From positions 620,001 to 684,000 of the forward strand of contig JAHBUV010000001.1 in the NCBI GenBank assembly GCA_019637915.1: a stretch of DNA of 64,000 nt. Reading direction: 5' to 3'. This DNA comes from Pseudobdellovibrionaceae bacterium. Lineage in GTDB: Bacteria; Bdellovibrionota; Bdellovibrionia; Bdellovibrionales; Bdellovibrionaceae. Every line of letters begins with the position of its first letter. Positions within the stretch are counted from its first letter, which is position 1. The translations under genes and the position numbers were made by a program. This document shows positions 43,554-51,450 of the stretch, one piece after another. The notes beneath the pieces are model-generated. The model did not search any database. It had not been told where the DNA came from and saw only the letters and a list, made by a program, of their open reading frames with translations.

Positions 43554-44222
43554 CTATTGATTGTAGTAAACGTACAACAGGCTGCCGCCTTGCAACTTCG
43601 GCAGCCACTCAGGCACGTAGCGGCGCTCGATGGCCGGGCAGCCCAGGCTGCGGCCGGCGCGGGTCGGCGTCACATAGTCGGCCCCGTGCATGACGATGGC
43701 CCGCTGGTAGGCGTTGGAATTGGTTTTCTCCAGGCCGTGCAGGTACATGGAGCGGCCGTTGCGGCCGTCGTACAAGCCCCCGGTCAGGTAAAACCCGATG
43801 GAGCTCATGTTCGAGCCGCTGACGTTCGAGAACTTCGTCGCCCAGCCGTCGTTGTCGGCGTCGCTGCCCTTGCCGTGGGACACGGTGAAGCGGCGCACTT
43901 CGCCGGTGCTCATGTCGACCAGGGACATGCGGGCCTTGCCGGAGTGCTGGCTCAGGTCGACGATCGTGATGTAGCGCTGATTGCGGATTTTGGATTTATT
44001 CAGCTCATAGAAACGCACCGCCTGCTCGAGGGGGCGATCGGCCACTTTCCGGTCGGCGTCCAAAACGTCGTACTGGCGCAGATCGACGGACATGTTTTCC
44101 GGGGAAAGAAAATACCCGGAGGGGATGTTCTCCGGCCGGTCGTCGCCTTCGCGAACACCGTCTTGGGCGAAGCCGCTGACCGTGATGAATAAAGCCGTGA
44201 TGAGCGTGAAGCCGAAGCGCAT
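43554..44222 (-). CDS. Murein L,D-transpeptidase catalytic-domain protein (YkuD_2 type)
   Basis: This gene encodes 222 residues from ATG 44222 with SD GGAGG five bases upstream; a GTG two codons earlier is less likely. FTLITALFITVSGFA is a signal peptide. The catalytic region has HGLEKTNSNAY, IVMHGADYV and GRSLGCPAI, giving the His, Ser/Gly and nucleophile Cys of the family. Such enzymes cross-link or exchange peptidoglycan peptides in the periplasm; in Bdellovibrio relatives, L,D-transpeptidases remodel prey wall, but that role is only possible here. A hairpin overlaps its ribosome site. Confidence 0.88.
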   Translation of the reverse strand: MRFGFTLITALFITVSGFAQDGVREGDDRPENIPSGYFLSPENMSVDLRQYDVLDADRKVADRPLEQAVRFYELNKSKIRNQRYITIVDLSQHSGKARMSLVDMSTGEVRRFTVSHGKGSDADNDGWATKFSNVSGSNMSSIGFYLTGGLYDGRNGRSMYLHGLEKTNSNAYQRAIVMHGADYVTPTRAGRSLGCPAIERRYVPEWLPKLQGGSLLYVYYNQ

Positions 44223-44242
44223 AACCACCTCCGATGGTGGTT
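44223..44242 (-). promoter_or_regulatory. Hairpin overlapping the Shine-Dalgarno of the L,D-transpeptidase gene
   Basis: On the transcript AACCACC (44242-44236) pairs with GGTGGTT (44229-44223), and the AUG follows immediately. The GGAGG ribosome site spans the loop and the 3' arm, so the structure would partly hide it. Confidence 0.45.
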
Positions 44243-44348
44243 CTTCGGCTCGTTCAAAGGCTCACTTCACGGGCTTCACGGTTTCTTGACCGCAAATCAG
44301 ACGATGGGCCAGAGGGAAATCCCGGCCCGCGCCTCCCCGTGTCTCATC

Positions 44349-44996
44349 TCAAAACAACAATCCGACGCTGACTTCGAAACCCAGGGAGGACTCGATCTCC
44401 GTGGTCAACTCGTAGGCTTTGTCGTTGAAGGTTCCCTTGTTGTCCAGGGTGTGCAGGCGCAGGCGGTTGCCCTCGCCGTAATTCGCCGCCAGGTTGACGA
44501 GGAAACGGGAGCTTCCCAGGTTCGCGCCCGTGAACAGATAGCCGGCGCTCAGCAGGGTGCCGGTTTTGCTGTCGGAGTCCTCGCCGCTGAGGCCGCTCAA
44601 AGACCCTTTGCCGGAGGCTTTGGCTTCCACTTGCGTGAGGGCCAAAGCGGCGTACCCGGTTCCCTGCGAAGGATGGCGCAAGGTCAGCAGGCCCCGCGCG
44701 CCGAGGCGCTGCACGCGGCTGCGCAGGGCCTGGCCCTCGGAGGATCCGTCGATCTTGTAGGTGTTGATGAAAGCCCCCGCGCCGAAATGATCGCTGAAGA
44801 AGTGGTCGTAGCGCGCGCCCACCCCGTCCATCAGGACATCGAAGGTTTCCAGGGCGACGTAGTTCCGGCTCTTGACGGGCTGGGCGACGCTGAAGGCCGC
44901 CTTATAAGTGCCGCGCGTCTGAGCCGGGGCGGACACCGCCGCCATCACGCCGAGACAACCCAGAGACAACGCCTTCAAAATTTTCCAGGAACCCAT
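44349..44996 (-). CDS. Exported outer-membrane beta-barrel-like protein
   Basis: This gene encodes 215 residues. ALSLGCLGVMAAVSAPAQT is a signal peptide. The mature part consists of alternating strands (GTYKAAFSVAQP, GVGARYDHFFSDHFGAGAFI, KTGTLLSAGYLFTGANL) and ends SVGLLF with a terminal Phe, as expected for a small (8-10 strand) barrel. Function unknown. It precedes the L,D-transpeptidase gene in the same orientation. The 208 bases upstream, towards uvrA, hold a weak hairpin (45104-45122) followed by TTTT on the minus strand that may end uvrA transcription. Confidence 0.72.
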   Translation of the reverse strand: MGSWKILKALSLGCLGVMAAVSAPAQTRGTYKAAFSVAQPVKSRNYVALETFDVLMDGVGARYDHFFSDHFGAGAFINTYKIDGSSEGQALRSRVQRLGARGLLTLRHPSQGTGYAALALTQVEAKASGKGSLSGLSGEDSDSKTGTLLSAGYLFTGANLGSSRFLVNLAANYGEGNRLRLHTLDNKGTFNDKAYELTTEIESSLGFEVSVGLLF

Positions 44997-45204
44997 GGAA
45001 ACCTCCGTGAAGCCCGGGACTTCAGCAAAGCCGGGACCAGGGCCGCAGAGCCCTCATTTCCAGAAGGTCTGTCGAAATTCTGTTCAAGGGACTGAAAACG
45101 TCGGGACGGCCAAGGACCGTCCGTTCAGAGCGTGAAATCGGCTTCACAACCGGTCCCGGGCATCCTCCTCCGGGCACGCGCGTTCCGGGCGTCGTGGCTC
45201 GGGT

Positions 45205-47805
45205 TCACAGCGCCTTTTTCAGGAACTTGCCGGTCTCGGAGTCCTTCACTTTGGCCACTTCCTCCGGCGTGCCCTGGGCGACGATGAGGCCGCCCTGACT
45301 GCCGCCGTCGGGACCGAGATCGATGACGTGGTCGGCGGTTTTCACCACCTCCATGCTGTGCTCGATCACGAGAAGCGTGTTGCCCTGATCGGTGAGCTCC
45401 TGCAGAAGCTCGACGAGCTTGCGCACGTCATCGAAGTGCAGGCCCGTCGTCGGTTCGTCCAGGATGTAGAGCGTCTTGCCCGTGCCCCGGCGCGAAAGCT
45501 CCTTCGAAAGCTTCACGCGCTGGGCCTCCCCGCCCGACAAGGTCGTCGAGCTCTGGCCGAGGGTCATGTAATCCAGGCCCACGCGATGCAAGGTTTCCAG
45601 CTTGCGGTGGATCTGGCTGTGGTTCTTGAAAAACCCCAGCGCCTCCTCGACGGACATGTTCAGGACGTCGGCGATGCTCTTGTCCTTGTACTTGATCAGC
45701 AGGGTCTCGCGGTTGTAGCGGTTGCCGTTGCAGACGTCGCACTTCACGAAGACGTCGCTCAGGAAGTGCATCTCGACGCGGATCTGGCCGTAGCCCTGGC
45801 AGGTCTCGCAGCGCCCGCCTTTGACGTTGAAACTGAAACGCCCCGGCTCGTAGCCGCGCAATTTGGATTCCGGCAGCGCCGCGAACAGGTCGCGGATCAT
45901 CGGCAGCAGACCCACGTAAGTGGCCGGCGTCGAGCGCGGCGTGCGCCCGATGGGTTTTTGGTTGATGTCGATGACCTTGTCGAGATGCTCGAGGCCTTTG
46001 ATCTCGCGGTAAGGCGAGGGCAGCGTCTGCGCCTTGTGGAATTCCTTCGCCAGGATCCGGTACAGGGTGTCCAGCACGAGGGTGCTCTTGCCGGATCCGG
46101 ACACGCCGGTGATGGCGGTGAAAACGCCGAGGGGGATTTTCAGGTCGACGTTTTTGAGATTGTTGCCGGTCGCGCCCTTCAAGACCAGGCTGTGGCCGTT
46201 CCCCCGGCGACGGGTTTTGGGAACGGGAATCGTCTTTTTCCCCGAAAGGTATTGTCCCGTCAGCGACTGGGGATTCTTCGAGATCTCCTCCGGCGTCCCC
46301 GCCGCCATGACGGCGCCGCCCAGGGAGCCGGCCCGCGGCCCGAGGTCGACGACGTGGTCGGCGTAGCGGATGGTGTCCTCATCGTGCTCCACGAGGAGGA
46401 TGGTGTTGCCGCGCTCGCGCAGCTCGCCGATGATGTGCAGCAGCCGGTGATGGTCGCGGGGGTGCAGGCCGATGCTCGGCTCGTCCATGACGTAAAGCAC
46501 GCCGATCAGGCCGCTGCCCACCTGGGTCGCCAGGCGGATGCGCTGGGCCTCCCCGCCCGACAAGGTGCGGGCGGTGCGGCTCATCGACAGGTAACCGGTG
46601 CCGACGCGGATCAGGTAATCGAGGCGCGCCAGGATCTGCTTGGTGATTTTTTCGGCGATCAGGCTTTCCTTCGACGACCACTTGAGGCCGCCGAACCACG
46701 CCCGCAAATCCGTCGCCGACATGTCCGACAGCTCGGCGATCTGCTTGCCGTGCACGCGGATGTTCAGGGCGTCCGGCTTGAGGCGCGCCCCCTGGCAGTC
46801 CGGGCACACCGAGAACTGCAACTCCTCCTCGTCGCCCTCGTCCTCGTCGCCGCCGACTTTTTTCCCTTTGTAGCTGTAGCGGACCTGCTCGAGCTTGCGG
46901 CCGCCGACCTCGCCCTCACTGAAAACTTCCTCCTCGACGAGATCGAGGGTGCCCAGGCCGTTGCAGGTGGCGCAGGCGCCGCGCGGGTTGTTGAAGCTGA
47001 ACAGGCGCGGTTCGATTTCCGGGAAGCTGTAACCGCACACGGGACAGGCCGAGTGCAGGGAGTAGGCCGTGCGCTCGCCGCTCAGGGTTTCGATCACCAG
47101 GCGGCCGCCGGCCAGGGACAGCGCCGTGTTCACACTCTCGCCCAGGCGCAGGCGCATGTTGTCCTTCAGGATGATCTGGTCGACGACGAGGTCGATGTCG
47201 TGGGCTTTGGTTTTGGCGAGCTTCTGGGCTTTTTCGAGCTCGATGAATTTGCCGTCGACCTTGGCCTTGACGAAGCCCTTCTTCGCCCAGCGCTGGAACT
47301 CGGCGAGGAACTCGCCCTTTTTTCCCTGCGCCATGGGGGCGAGGATCAGGAACTTCGCGCCCTGGCCTTTTTTGTTGATCTCCTCGAGGATCTGCTGCGG
47401 CGTCGTGCTGCTCACCGGGATGTGGTGCTCCGGGCATTCCGGCACGCCGACCTTGGCGAAGAGCAGGCGCATGTAATCGTAGATCTCGGTGACGGTGCCG
47501 ACCGTGGAGCGCGGGTTGGTGCCGACGGATTTCTGGTCGATGGCGATGGCCGGCGACAATCCCGTCACGGAATCGACTTCGGGTTTTTTCAGCTGCTCGA
47601 GGAAGTTGCGCGCGTAGGCCGAAAGGCTTTCGACGTAACGGCGCTGGCCCTCGGCGTACACGGTGTCGAAAGCGAGGGAGGATTTGCCGCTGCCGCTGAG
47701 TCCCGTGAAAACGGTGATCTTGTTGCGCGGGATGCGCACCGAGACGTCTTTCAGATTGTGTTCGCGGGCGCCTTTAACGAGGATGCCGTCATCATGTCGA
47801 GCCAT
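45205..47805 (-). CDS. uvrA: Excinuclease ABC subunit A
   Basis: This gene encodes 866 residues, shorter than the ~940 of E. coli. Two ABC ATPase halves are intact: Walker [12 protein letters not shown] (~35-45) and [10 protein letters not shown] (~560), signatures [12 protein letters not shown] and [12 protein letters not shown], and Walker [13 protein letters not shown] and [12 protein letters not shown]. Both Cys4 zinc modules are present (CPVCG...CATC and CETC...CDVC). An acidic insert ([11 protein letters not shown]) lies in the first half, and the UvrB-binding/insertion region looks reduced. The protein recognises DNA lesions for nucleotide excision repair with UvrB and UvrC, which are not in this window. 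Confidence 0.97.
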   Translation of the reverse strand: MARHDDGILVKGAREHNLKDVSVRIPRNKITVFTGLSGSGKSSLAFDTVYAEGQRRYVESLSAYARNFLEQLKKPEVDSVTGLSPAIAIDQKSVGTNPRSTVGTVTEIYDYMRLLFAKVGVPECPEHHIPVSSTTPQQILEEINKKGQGAKFLILAPMAQGKKGEFLAEFQRWAKKGFVKAKVDGKFIELEKAQKLAKTKAHDIDLVVDQIILKDNMRLRLGESVNTALSLAGGRLVIETLSGERTAYSLHSACPVCGYSFPEIEPRLFSFNNPRGACATCNGLGTLDLVEEEVFSEGEVGGRKLEQVRYSYKGKKVGGDEDEGDEEELQFSVCPDCQGARLKPDALNIRVHGKQIAELSDMSATDLRAWFGGLKWSSKESLIAEKITKQILARLDYLIRVGTGYLSMSRTARTLSGGEAQRIRLATQVGSGLIGVLYVMDEPSIGLHPRDHHRLLHIIGELRERGNTILLVEHDEDTIRYADHVVDLGPRAGSLGGAVMAAGTPEEISKNPQSLTGQYLSGKKTIPVPKTRRRGNGHSLVLKGATGNNLKNVDLKIPLGVFTAITGVSGSGKSTLVLDTLYRILAKEFHKAQTLPSPYREIKGLEHLDKVIDINQKPIGRTPRSTPATYVGLLPMIRDLFAALPESKLRGYEPGRFSFNVKGGRCETCQGYGQIRVEMHFLSDVFVKCDVCNGNRYNRETLLIKYKDKSIADVLNMSVEEALGFFKNHSQIHRKLETLHRVGLDYMTLGQSSTTLSGGEAQRVKLSKELSRRGTGKTLYILDEPTTGLHFDDVRKLVELLQELTDQGNTLLVIEHSMEVVKTADHVIDLGPDGGSQGGLIVAQGTPEEVAKVKDSETGKFLKKAL

Positions 47806-48030
47806 TGAACGAGATTAACAGCGAACACGGCCCGCCGCCAATGCTGACGCGGGCCCTCTGAGGCGCGGCCCTGTCTTCTGACAAGAGACCGCGAGGGGGA
47901 CAAGGACCTCCGCCGGGACCGGTCCCGCGCGGGGACGGTCACCGGCATGCCGTGGACGGCGGCGGTCCGTTGCCCCGCGACCGGCCCGCGAGGGACGGTT
48001 GCCAGGGCGATCCGGCACCGGGAGAGAGCC
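47806..48030. other. GC-rich gap between fur and uvrA
   Basis: This is 225 bases with several imperfect GC palindromes (for example GGGACCGGTCCC at 47916-47927). I see no gene in it and no clear promoter. Confidence 0.4.
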
Positions 48031-48543
48031 TTAGCTTTTCTTCGCCTGGCAGGACGGGCAGACGCCGTAGAGCTCGAGAATGTGGTGCGTGAGATGGAAG
48101 CCGAACTGCTTGGCGACCTTCTCCTGCAGGGTCTCGATGGTGCGGTTTTCGAACTCGACGATCTTGCCGCAATCCGTGCAGGTCAGGTGATCGTGGTGGC
48201 GCTTCGGCGCGAGCTCGTAGCGCGCCGGCAGGCCGCCCATGCGGACTTCCGTCACGAAGTGGCCTTCGGTCAGGGTGCGCAGGAAACGGTAGACGGTGGC
48301 GAAACCGATCTCGGGATTTCTCACGCTGACTTTTTCGAAGAGCTCCTGGGCCGTCACGTGGCGGCGGCCCTCGTGCAGGCACTTGAGGATGGCCAGGCGC
48401 TGGGTGGTGACCTTCAGATTGAGCTGACGGATGATGCGTTTGAAGTCCGCGTCCTCACGCTCTTCCTGCACCAAAACGATGTCTTCATCCTGCTGCCGGG
48501 GAAGAAAGGGAACTTCGCTGCCACTGCCTTCGGACTTACTCAT
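48031..48543 (-). CDS. fur: Fur-family metalloregulator
   Basis: This gene encodes 170 residues from ATG 48543, spaced six bases after AAGGAG. A ~35-residue acidic N-terminal extension precedes the winged helix (LKVTTQRLAILKCLHEG, IGFATVYRFLRTL). The metal-sensing centre is HHDHLTCTDCGKIVEFEN, followed by CPSC for the structural zinc site; both CxxC pairs are present. Fur, Zur or PerR cannot be separated by eye, though the adjacent palindromes match Fur-type boxes and folE2 upstream is often Zur-controlled in other bacteria. It is probably autoregulated. Confidence 0.85.
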   Translation of the reverse strand: MSKSEGSGSEVPFLPRQQDEDIVLVQEEREDADFKRIIRQLNLKVTTQRLAILKCLHEGRRHVTAQELFEKVSVRNPEIGFATVYRFLRTLTEGHFVTEVRMGGLPARYELAPKRHHDHLTCTDCGKIVEFENRTIETLQEKVAKQFGFHLTHHILELYGVCPSCQAKKS

Positions 48544-48577
48544 GATCACTCCTTCGTGAGAGTGCTCTTGTTGTCAT

Positions 48578-48592
48578 TGAGAACCATTTTCA
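48578..48592. promoter_or_regulatory. Fur-box-like operator 1
   Basis: TGAGAACCATTTTCA is a 7-1-7 near-palindrome close to TGATAAT-n-ATTATCA. On the minus strand it lies between a TTGACT -35-like hexamer and the fur start codon. Confidence 0.6.
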
Positions 48593-48604
48593 AGTCAAGG
48601 AAGT

Positions 48605-48619
48605 TGAAAATCAGTCTCA
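48605..48619. promoter_or_regulatory. Fur-box-like operator 2
   Basis: TGAAAATCAGTCTCA is a weaker 7-1-7 element. Its centre is 27 bases from that of operator 1, in the same fur upstream region and just after the folE2 stop. Confidence 0.4.
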
Positions 48620-48649
48620 ATTAACTGAATACCAATTGAGAAAACAGGC

Positions 48650-49567
48650 TCAGCGGCGAATAAAACTGATGGCGCTGTGGGGGTGGAGGCTTTCGACGTG
48701 GTTGAAACTCGCCTCATAGCCCAGGATGGCCGGCTCGGCGTCGAGGGCTTTTTTCACGCGGCGGGCGGCGTCCTCGCAGAACATCAGATTTTGGCCGTTG
48801 CGCAGGGCGAACTCCTGCTCGTCCTCCCGCTTGACGGCCCCCTGCACGGCGGTCTGCAGGGCGTCCTCCACCCGATCGATGAGATCGCGCAGGCGGAAAG
48901 GGCTTTCGGGCGCGAGCCGCACGCGCACGCGCGCTAGGCTGCGCTGGGCGTGCGGGGTGGCGACGACGCCGTCGGTGGTGCCGAGCCACTGGTGCAGATC
49001 CTCGAAGGACAATTCATCGGCGCGGCCGGCGTACCGCGCGCGGAAATTCTCCTGGATCAGCTGGCGCGACAGGGCGGCCGAAGCGGGGCAGGTGCTCGAG
49101 TAAGTGACGGTGGTCTCGAGGAAGAATTTCTCCTCCCCGTTCACGCTCTCGAAATCCAGGCGGGCCGGATAGGTGCGCCAGGCTTTGTTGGCGCTCTTCA
49201 GCGCCGGTCGCTCGAGGGGCCAGTCGAAGCGCACGCGCAGGCGCGCGGAACGGCTGAGGCTCTCGTGGCTTTTCAGGAATTCGCGCACCAGATCGCGCAG
49301 CAGCTCCGCGCCCAAGGCCCGACGGGCCAGGCCTTGCTGCACGAGCAGGTACAAACGCGACATGTGAATGCCGCGCGAAGGGGATTTGTCGAGGCTAACG
49401 TGGGCGTCGGCGCGGGCGGCTTGGCGGTAAGCGCCGTCCTCGGCCTCGAGGATCACGGGCACTTCGATGTCGGACATGCCCACCCACTCGAGGGGGGCGT
49501 AAAAATCGCGGTCGGTCTCGTGGGCGACATCGGGGAGACGGCGGGGTTGAGGCTCGAGCGTGTCCAT
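48650..49567 (-). CDS. folE2: GTP cyclohydrolase FolE2 (type IB)
   Basis: This gene encodes 305 residues from ATG 49567; 37 upstream codons lack similarity and run into the antisense of maf. Family landmarks are DVAHETDRDFYAPLEWVGMSDIEVPV at the start (conserved in outline), SRGIHMSRLY, TVTYSSTCPASAALS with the catalytic Cys, ATPHAQRS with the His, and CEDAARRV. FolE2 makes 7,8-dihydroneopterin triphosphate from GTP for folate or queuosine and does not depend on zinc. fur lies directly downstream, which suggests metal-linked control. Confidence 0.93.
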   Translation of the reverse strand: MDTLEPQPRRLPDVAHETDRDFYAPLEWVGMSDIEVPVILEAEDGAYRQAARADAHVSLDKSPSRGIHMSRLYLLVQQGLARRALGAELLRDLVREFLKSHESLSRSARLRVRFDWPLERPALKSANKAWRTYPARLDFESVNGEEKFFLETTVTYSSTCPASAALSRQLIQENFRARYAGRADELSFEDLHQWLGTTDGVVATPHAQRSLARVRVRLAPESPFRLRDLIDRVEDALQTAVQGAVKREDEQEFALRNGQNLMFCEDAARRVKKALDAEPAILGYEASFNHVESLHPHSAISFIRR

Positions 49568-49652
49568 GCGGGTTTCTCTATCACAAAGCGCGGGCGCGGG
49601 CGTGCTTTTTCCCGGCTTGAGTTCCCTGACGCGGCGGCGTAACTTGCCAAGC

Positions 49653-50225
49653 ATGAAAAAGATTCTGCTCGCCAGCACGTCCCCCTATCGCCGCGAACTT
49701 CTGGAGCGGCTGGCCGTGCCGTTTGAAAGCGCCCGCCCCTTGATCGATGAGGAAAAAGAGAAGGACCCGCGTTTGTCGCCGCGGGCTTTGGCGGAGCATC
49801 TGGCTTTGTTGAAGGCGCGCAGCCTGGCGGCGCCGGGCCTGGTGGTGATCGGCGGCGATCAGCTGGTGGCCTTCGAGGGCCGGATCCTCGGCAAGCCCGG
49901 CTCGCGCGATCGCGCCATCGGGCAATTGACGGCGATGAGCGGCAAGACCCATGAATTGATGACGGCGATCTGCGTGATCGACGGGGAGCGGGTCCTGTCC
50001 CACACCGACGTCACGCGTTTGACTTTGAAAAGCCTGTCGCGGGCGCAGATCGAAAAGATCGTCGACCGGGATGAACCTTTCGATTGCGCCGGCTCGTATA
50101 AAATCGAAAAGCACGGCATCGCCCTCATCGAGCGTCTGGAGAGCGATGATTTCACGGCGATCCAGGGTTTGCCTTTGCTCGCCTTATCGCGGATGCTGAC
50201 AGCATGCGGAATCGAAAATCCTTAG
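49653..50225 (+). CDS. Maf/YceF-family nucleotide pyrophosphatase
   Basis: This gene encodes 190 residues from ATG 49653. MKKILLASTSPYRRELLERL at the start, then VVIGGDQLVAFEGRILGKPG, SGKTHELMTAICV, and DEPFDCAGSYKIEKHG match the Maf family; the order and residues resemble the YceF branch. Such house-cleaning enzymes remove modified NTPs (m7GTP for YceF). It is divergent from folE2, and its last 22 bases overlap the cytidine deaminase gene. Confidence 0.92.
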   Translation: MKKILLASTSPYRRELLERLAVPFESARPLIDEEKEKDPRLSPRALAEHLALLKARSLAAPGLVVIGGDQLVAFEGRILGKPGSRDRAIGQLTAMSGKTHELMTAICVIDGERVLSHTDVTRLTLKSLSRAQIEKIVDRDEPFDCAGSYKIEKHGIALIERLESDDFTAIQGLPLLALSRMLTACGIENP

Positions 50226-50620
50226 ATCCGGACGTGTTGTTTCGTGAAGCCAAAAAAGCGCAGAAGAACGCCCATGCGCCTTATTCCAAGCACAAGATCG
50301 GCGCGGCCCTGCGCACGGCGAACGGCCGGATTTTCTCCGGCTGCAACGTCGAGAACGCCTCCTATGGCGGCACCGTCTGCGCCGAGCGCGTCGCCGTGTT
50401 CAAGGCCGTCAGCGAAGGCCTCAAAGGTCCCATCACCGACATCTGCGTGATCAGCTCGCAAAAAGACCCCTGGCCCCCTTGCGGATTCTGCCGCCAGGTC
50501 CTCGCCGAATTCGCCACTGAAAACACCCGCATCTTCCTCGCCAACCCCCGCGGCATCACCAAGATGTTCACCCTCGGCGAACTCTTCCCCGAATCCTTCA
50601 CCCCCACCCACCTCAAATAG
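50204..50620 (+). CDS. cdd: Cytidine deaminase
   Basis: This gene encodes 138 residues. Zinc/catalytic motifs are GCNVENASYGGTVCAERVA (C-x-V-E) and PPCGFCRQVL (PCxxC). HAPYSKHKIGAAL is the substrate-side strand. The length is typical of the small tetrameric class. It deaminates cytidine and deoxycytidine in pyrimidine salvage. The start lies 22 bases inside maf. The stop TAG at 50618-50620 uses the first two bases of the repeat that begins the RAYT element. Confidence 0.95.
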   Translation: MRNRKSLDPDVLFREAKKAQKNAHAPYSKHKIGAALRTANGRIFSGCNVENASYGGTVCAERVAVFKAVSEGLKGPITDICVISSQKDPWPPCGFCRQVLAEFATENTRIFLANPRGITKMFTLGELFPESFTPTHLK

Positions 50621-50694
50621 GTGCCAGCTCCTCTTTCGGGCCGCACCGCATCCCCCCAAGGTGCCAGGTCCTGTTTACGGACACGCTGCATCCC
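50619..50694. repeat. Left REP-like repeats of the RAYT element
   Basis: Two tandem heads are present: AGGTGCCAGCTCCTCTTTCG (50619 on) and AGGTGCCAGGTCCTGTTTAC (50659 on). Both lead into CGCATCCC/TGCATCCC ends. The second variant is nearly the same as the inverted unit at 7736-7773. Confidence 0.85.
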
Positions 50695-50749
50695 ACTTTC
50701 TGCTTAAAACGAGACTGAGAACGACCGAGATTTTGCTTTAGACCTGCAT

Positions 50750-51388
50750 ATGCCGAGAGCAAAAGTCATTCTTCAATCAGAATTTCCGTACAACATCAGT
50801 GCCCGGTGTATTAACCGAGAATGGTTTCAGCTGCCAATGCCCCTGGTCTGGGAGACCTTCTGCTCAGAATTATCTCGCGCCATTGAAAAACAGAAATTGG
50901 TCGTTCACAGCTTTGTTTTAATGAGCAATCACTTTCATCTGATTGCTTCAACTCCAGAGGCAAACATCAGTCAGTGCATGCAACAATTTATGTTTCGCAC
51001 AAGCCGCCGGCTGACCTTGGCTGGAAATCGCATCAATGAAACTTTTGCAGGAAGGCATTACAAGTGCATTCTGCAGCACCCGAACTATTACCTCAATGCC
51101 TACAAATACAACTATCGGAATCCGGTGAGTGCAGGCCTTTGCACTCGTGTTGAGGACTATCCATATAGCACTTTGTCCGGGAAGCTGAAGCACTCTCCAT
51201 TGCTGATTCCTGTTGTGGAAGACTTCACCTTAATGGCTCACCCTCCCAGTACCATCGAGTGGCTCAATACCGCCCCTTCGCCAGAAAAACTGGAAGGGGT
51301 TCGGTTCGGGCTCAAACATCAGTATTTCAAATCAAAGAAGGATCGAGTGACAAAAAAATTGCTGATTCGCGATGGTGACATTCTGTGA
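50750..51388 (+). CDS. REP-associated tyrosine transposase (RAYT, IS200/IS605-like Y1)
   Basis: This gene encodes 212 residues. The HUH metal site is in HSFVLMSNHFHLIAS (HFH), and the nucleophile Tyr is probably in AYKYNYRNPVSAGL; both are classical for the TnpA-REP/RAYT group. The overall length and the C-terminal PYSTLSG region fit. The DNA is visibly AT-richer than the neighbours (about 44% GC by count in the first 75 bases) and its codon use differs, indicating recent acquisition. RAYTs are single-copy transposase relatives thought to mobilise REP palindromes, which bracket it here and recur at 7.7 kb. Confidence 0.93.
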   Translation: MPRAKVILQSEFPYNISARCINREWFQLPMPLVWETFCSELSRAIEKQKLVVHSFVLMSNHFHLIASTPEANISQCMQQFMFRTSRRLTLAGNRINETFAGRHYKCILQHPNYYLNAYKYNYRNPVSAGLCTRVEDYPYSTLSGKLKHSPLLIPVVEDFTLMAHPPSTIEWLNTAPSPEKLEGVRFGLKHQYFKSKKDRVTKKLLIRDGDIL

Positions 51389-51395
51389 CAACCAT

Positions 51396-51450
51396 CAGGA
51401 CCTGGCACCCTGGGGGGATGCGGTGCGGCCCGAAAGAGGAGCTGGCACCT
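51396..51450. repeat. Right REP-like inverted repeat of the RAYT element
   Basis: It starts CAGGACCTGGCACC and ends GAGGAGCTGGCACCT. It is the reverse complement of the left flank apart from one base. Confidence 0.85.

Larger units (their letters stand above)
50619..51450 (+). mobile_element. RAYT-REP element with ~55-bp inverted flanks
   Basis: The transposase gene is bracketed by 50619-50673 and 51396-51450, which are reverse complements with one mismatch in 55 bases. Each flank carries two GGTGCCAG-type heads. The element occupies the whole space between the convergent cdd and FHA genes. Both of these end in TAG, with T supplied by flanking DNA and AG by the element. Confidence 0.88.

Noticed and set aside
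45328-47808. A long plus-strand open frame opposite uvrA
   Set aside because: UvrA is unmistakable on the minus strand; the antisense translation is low-complexity without family features.
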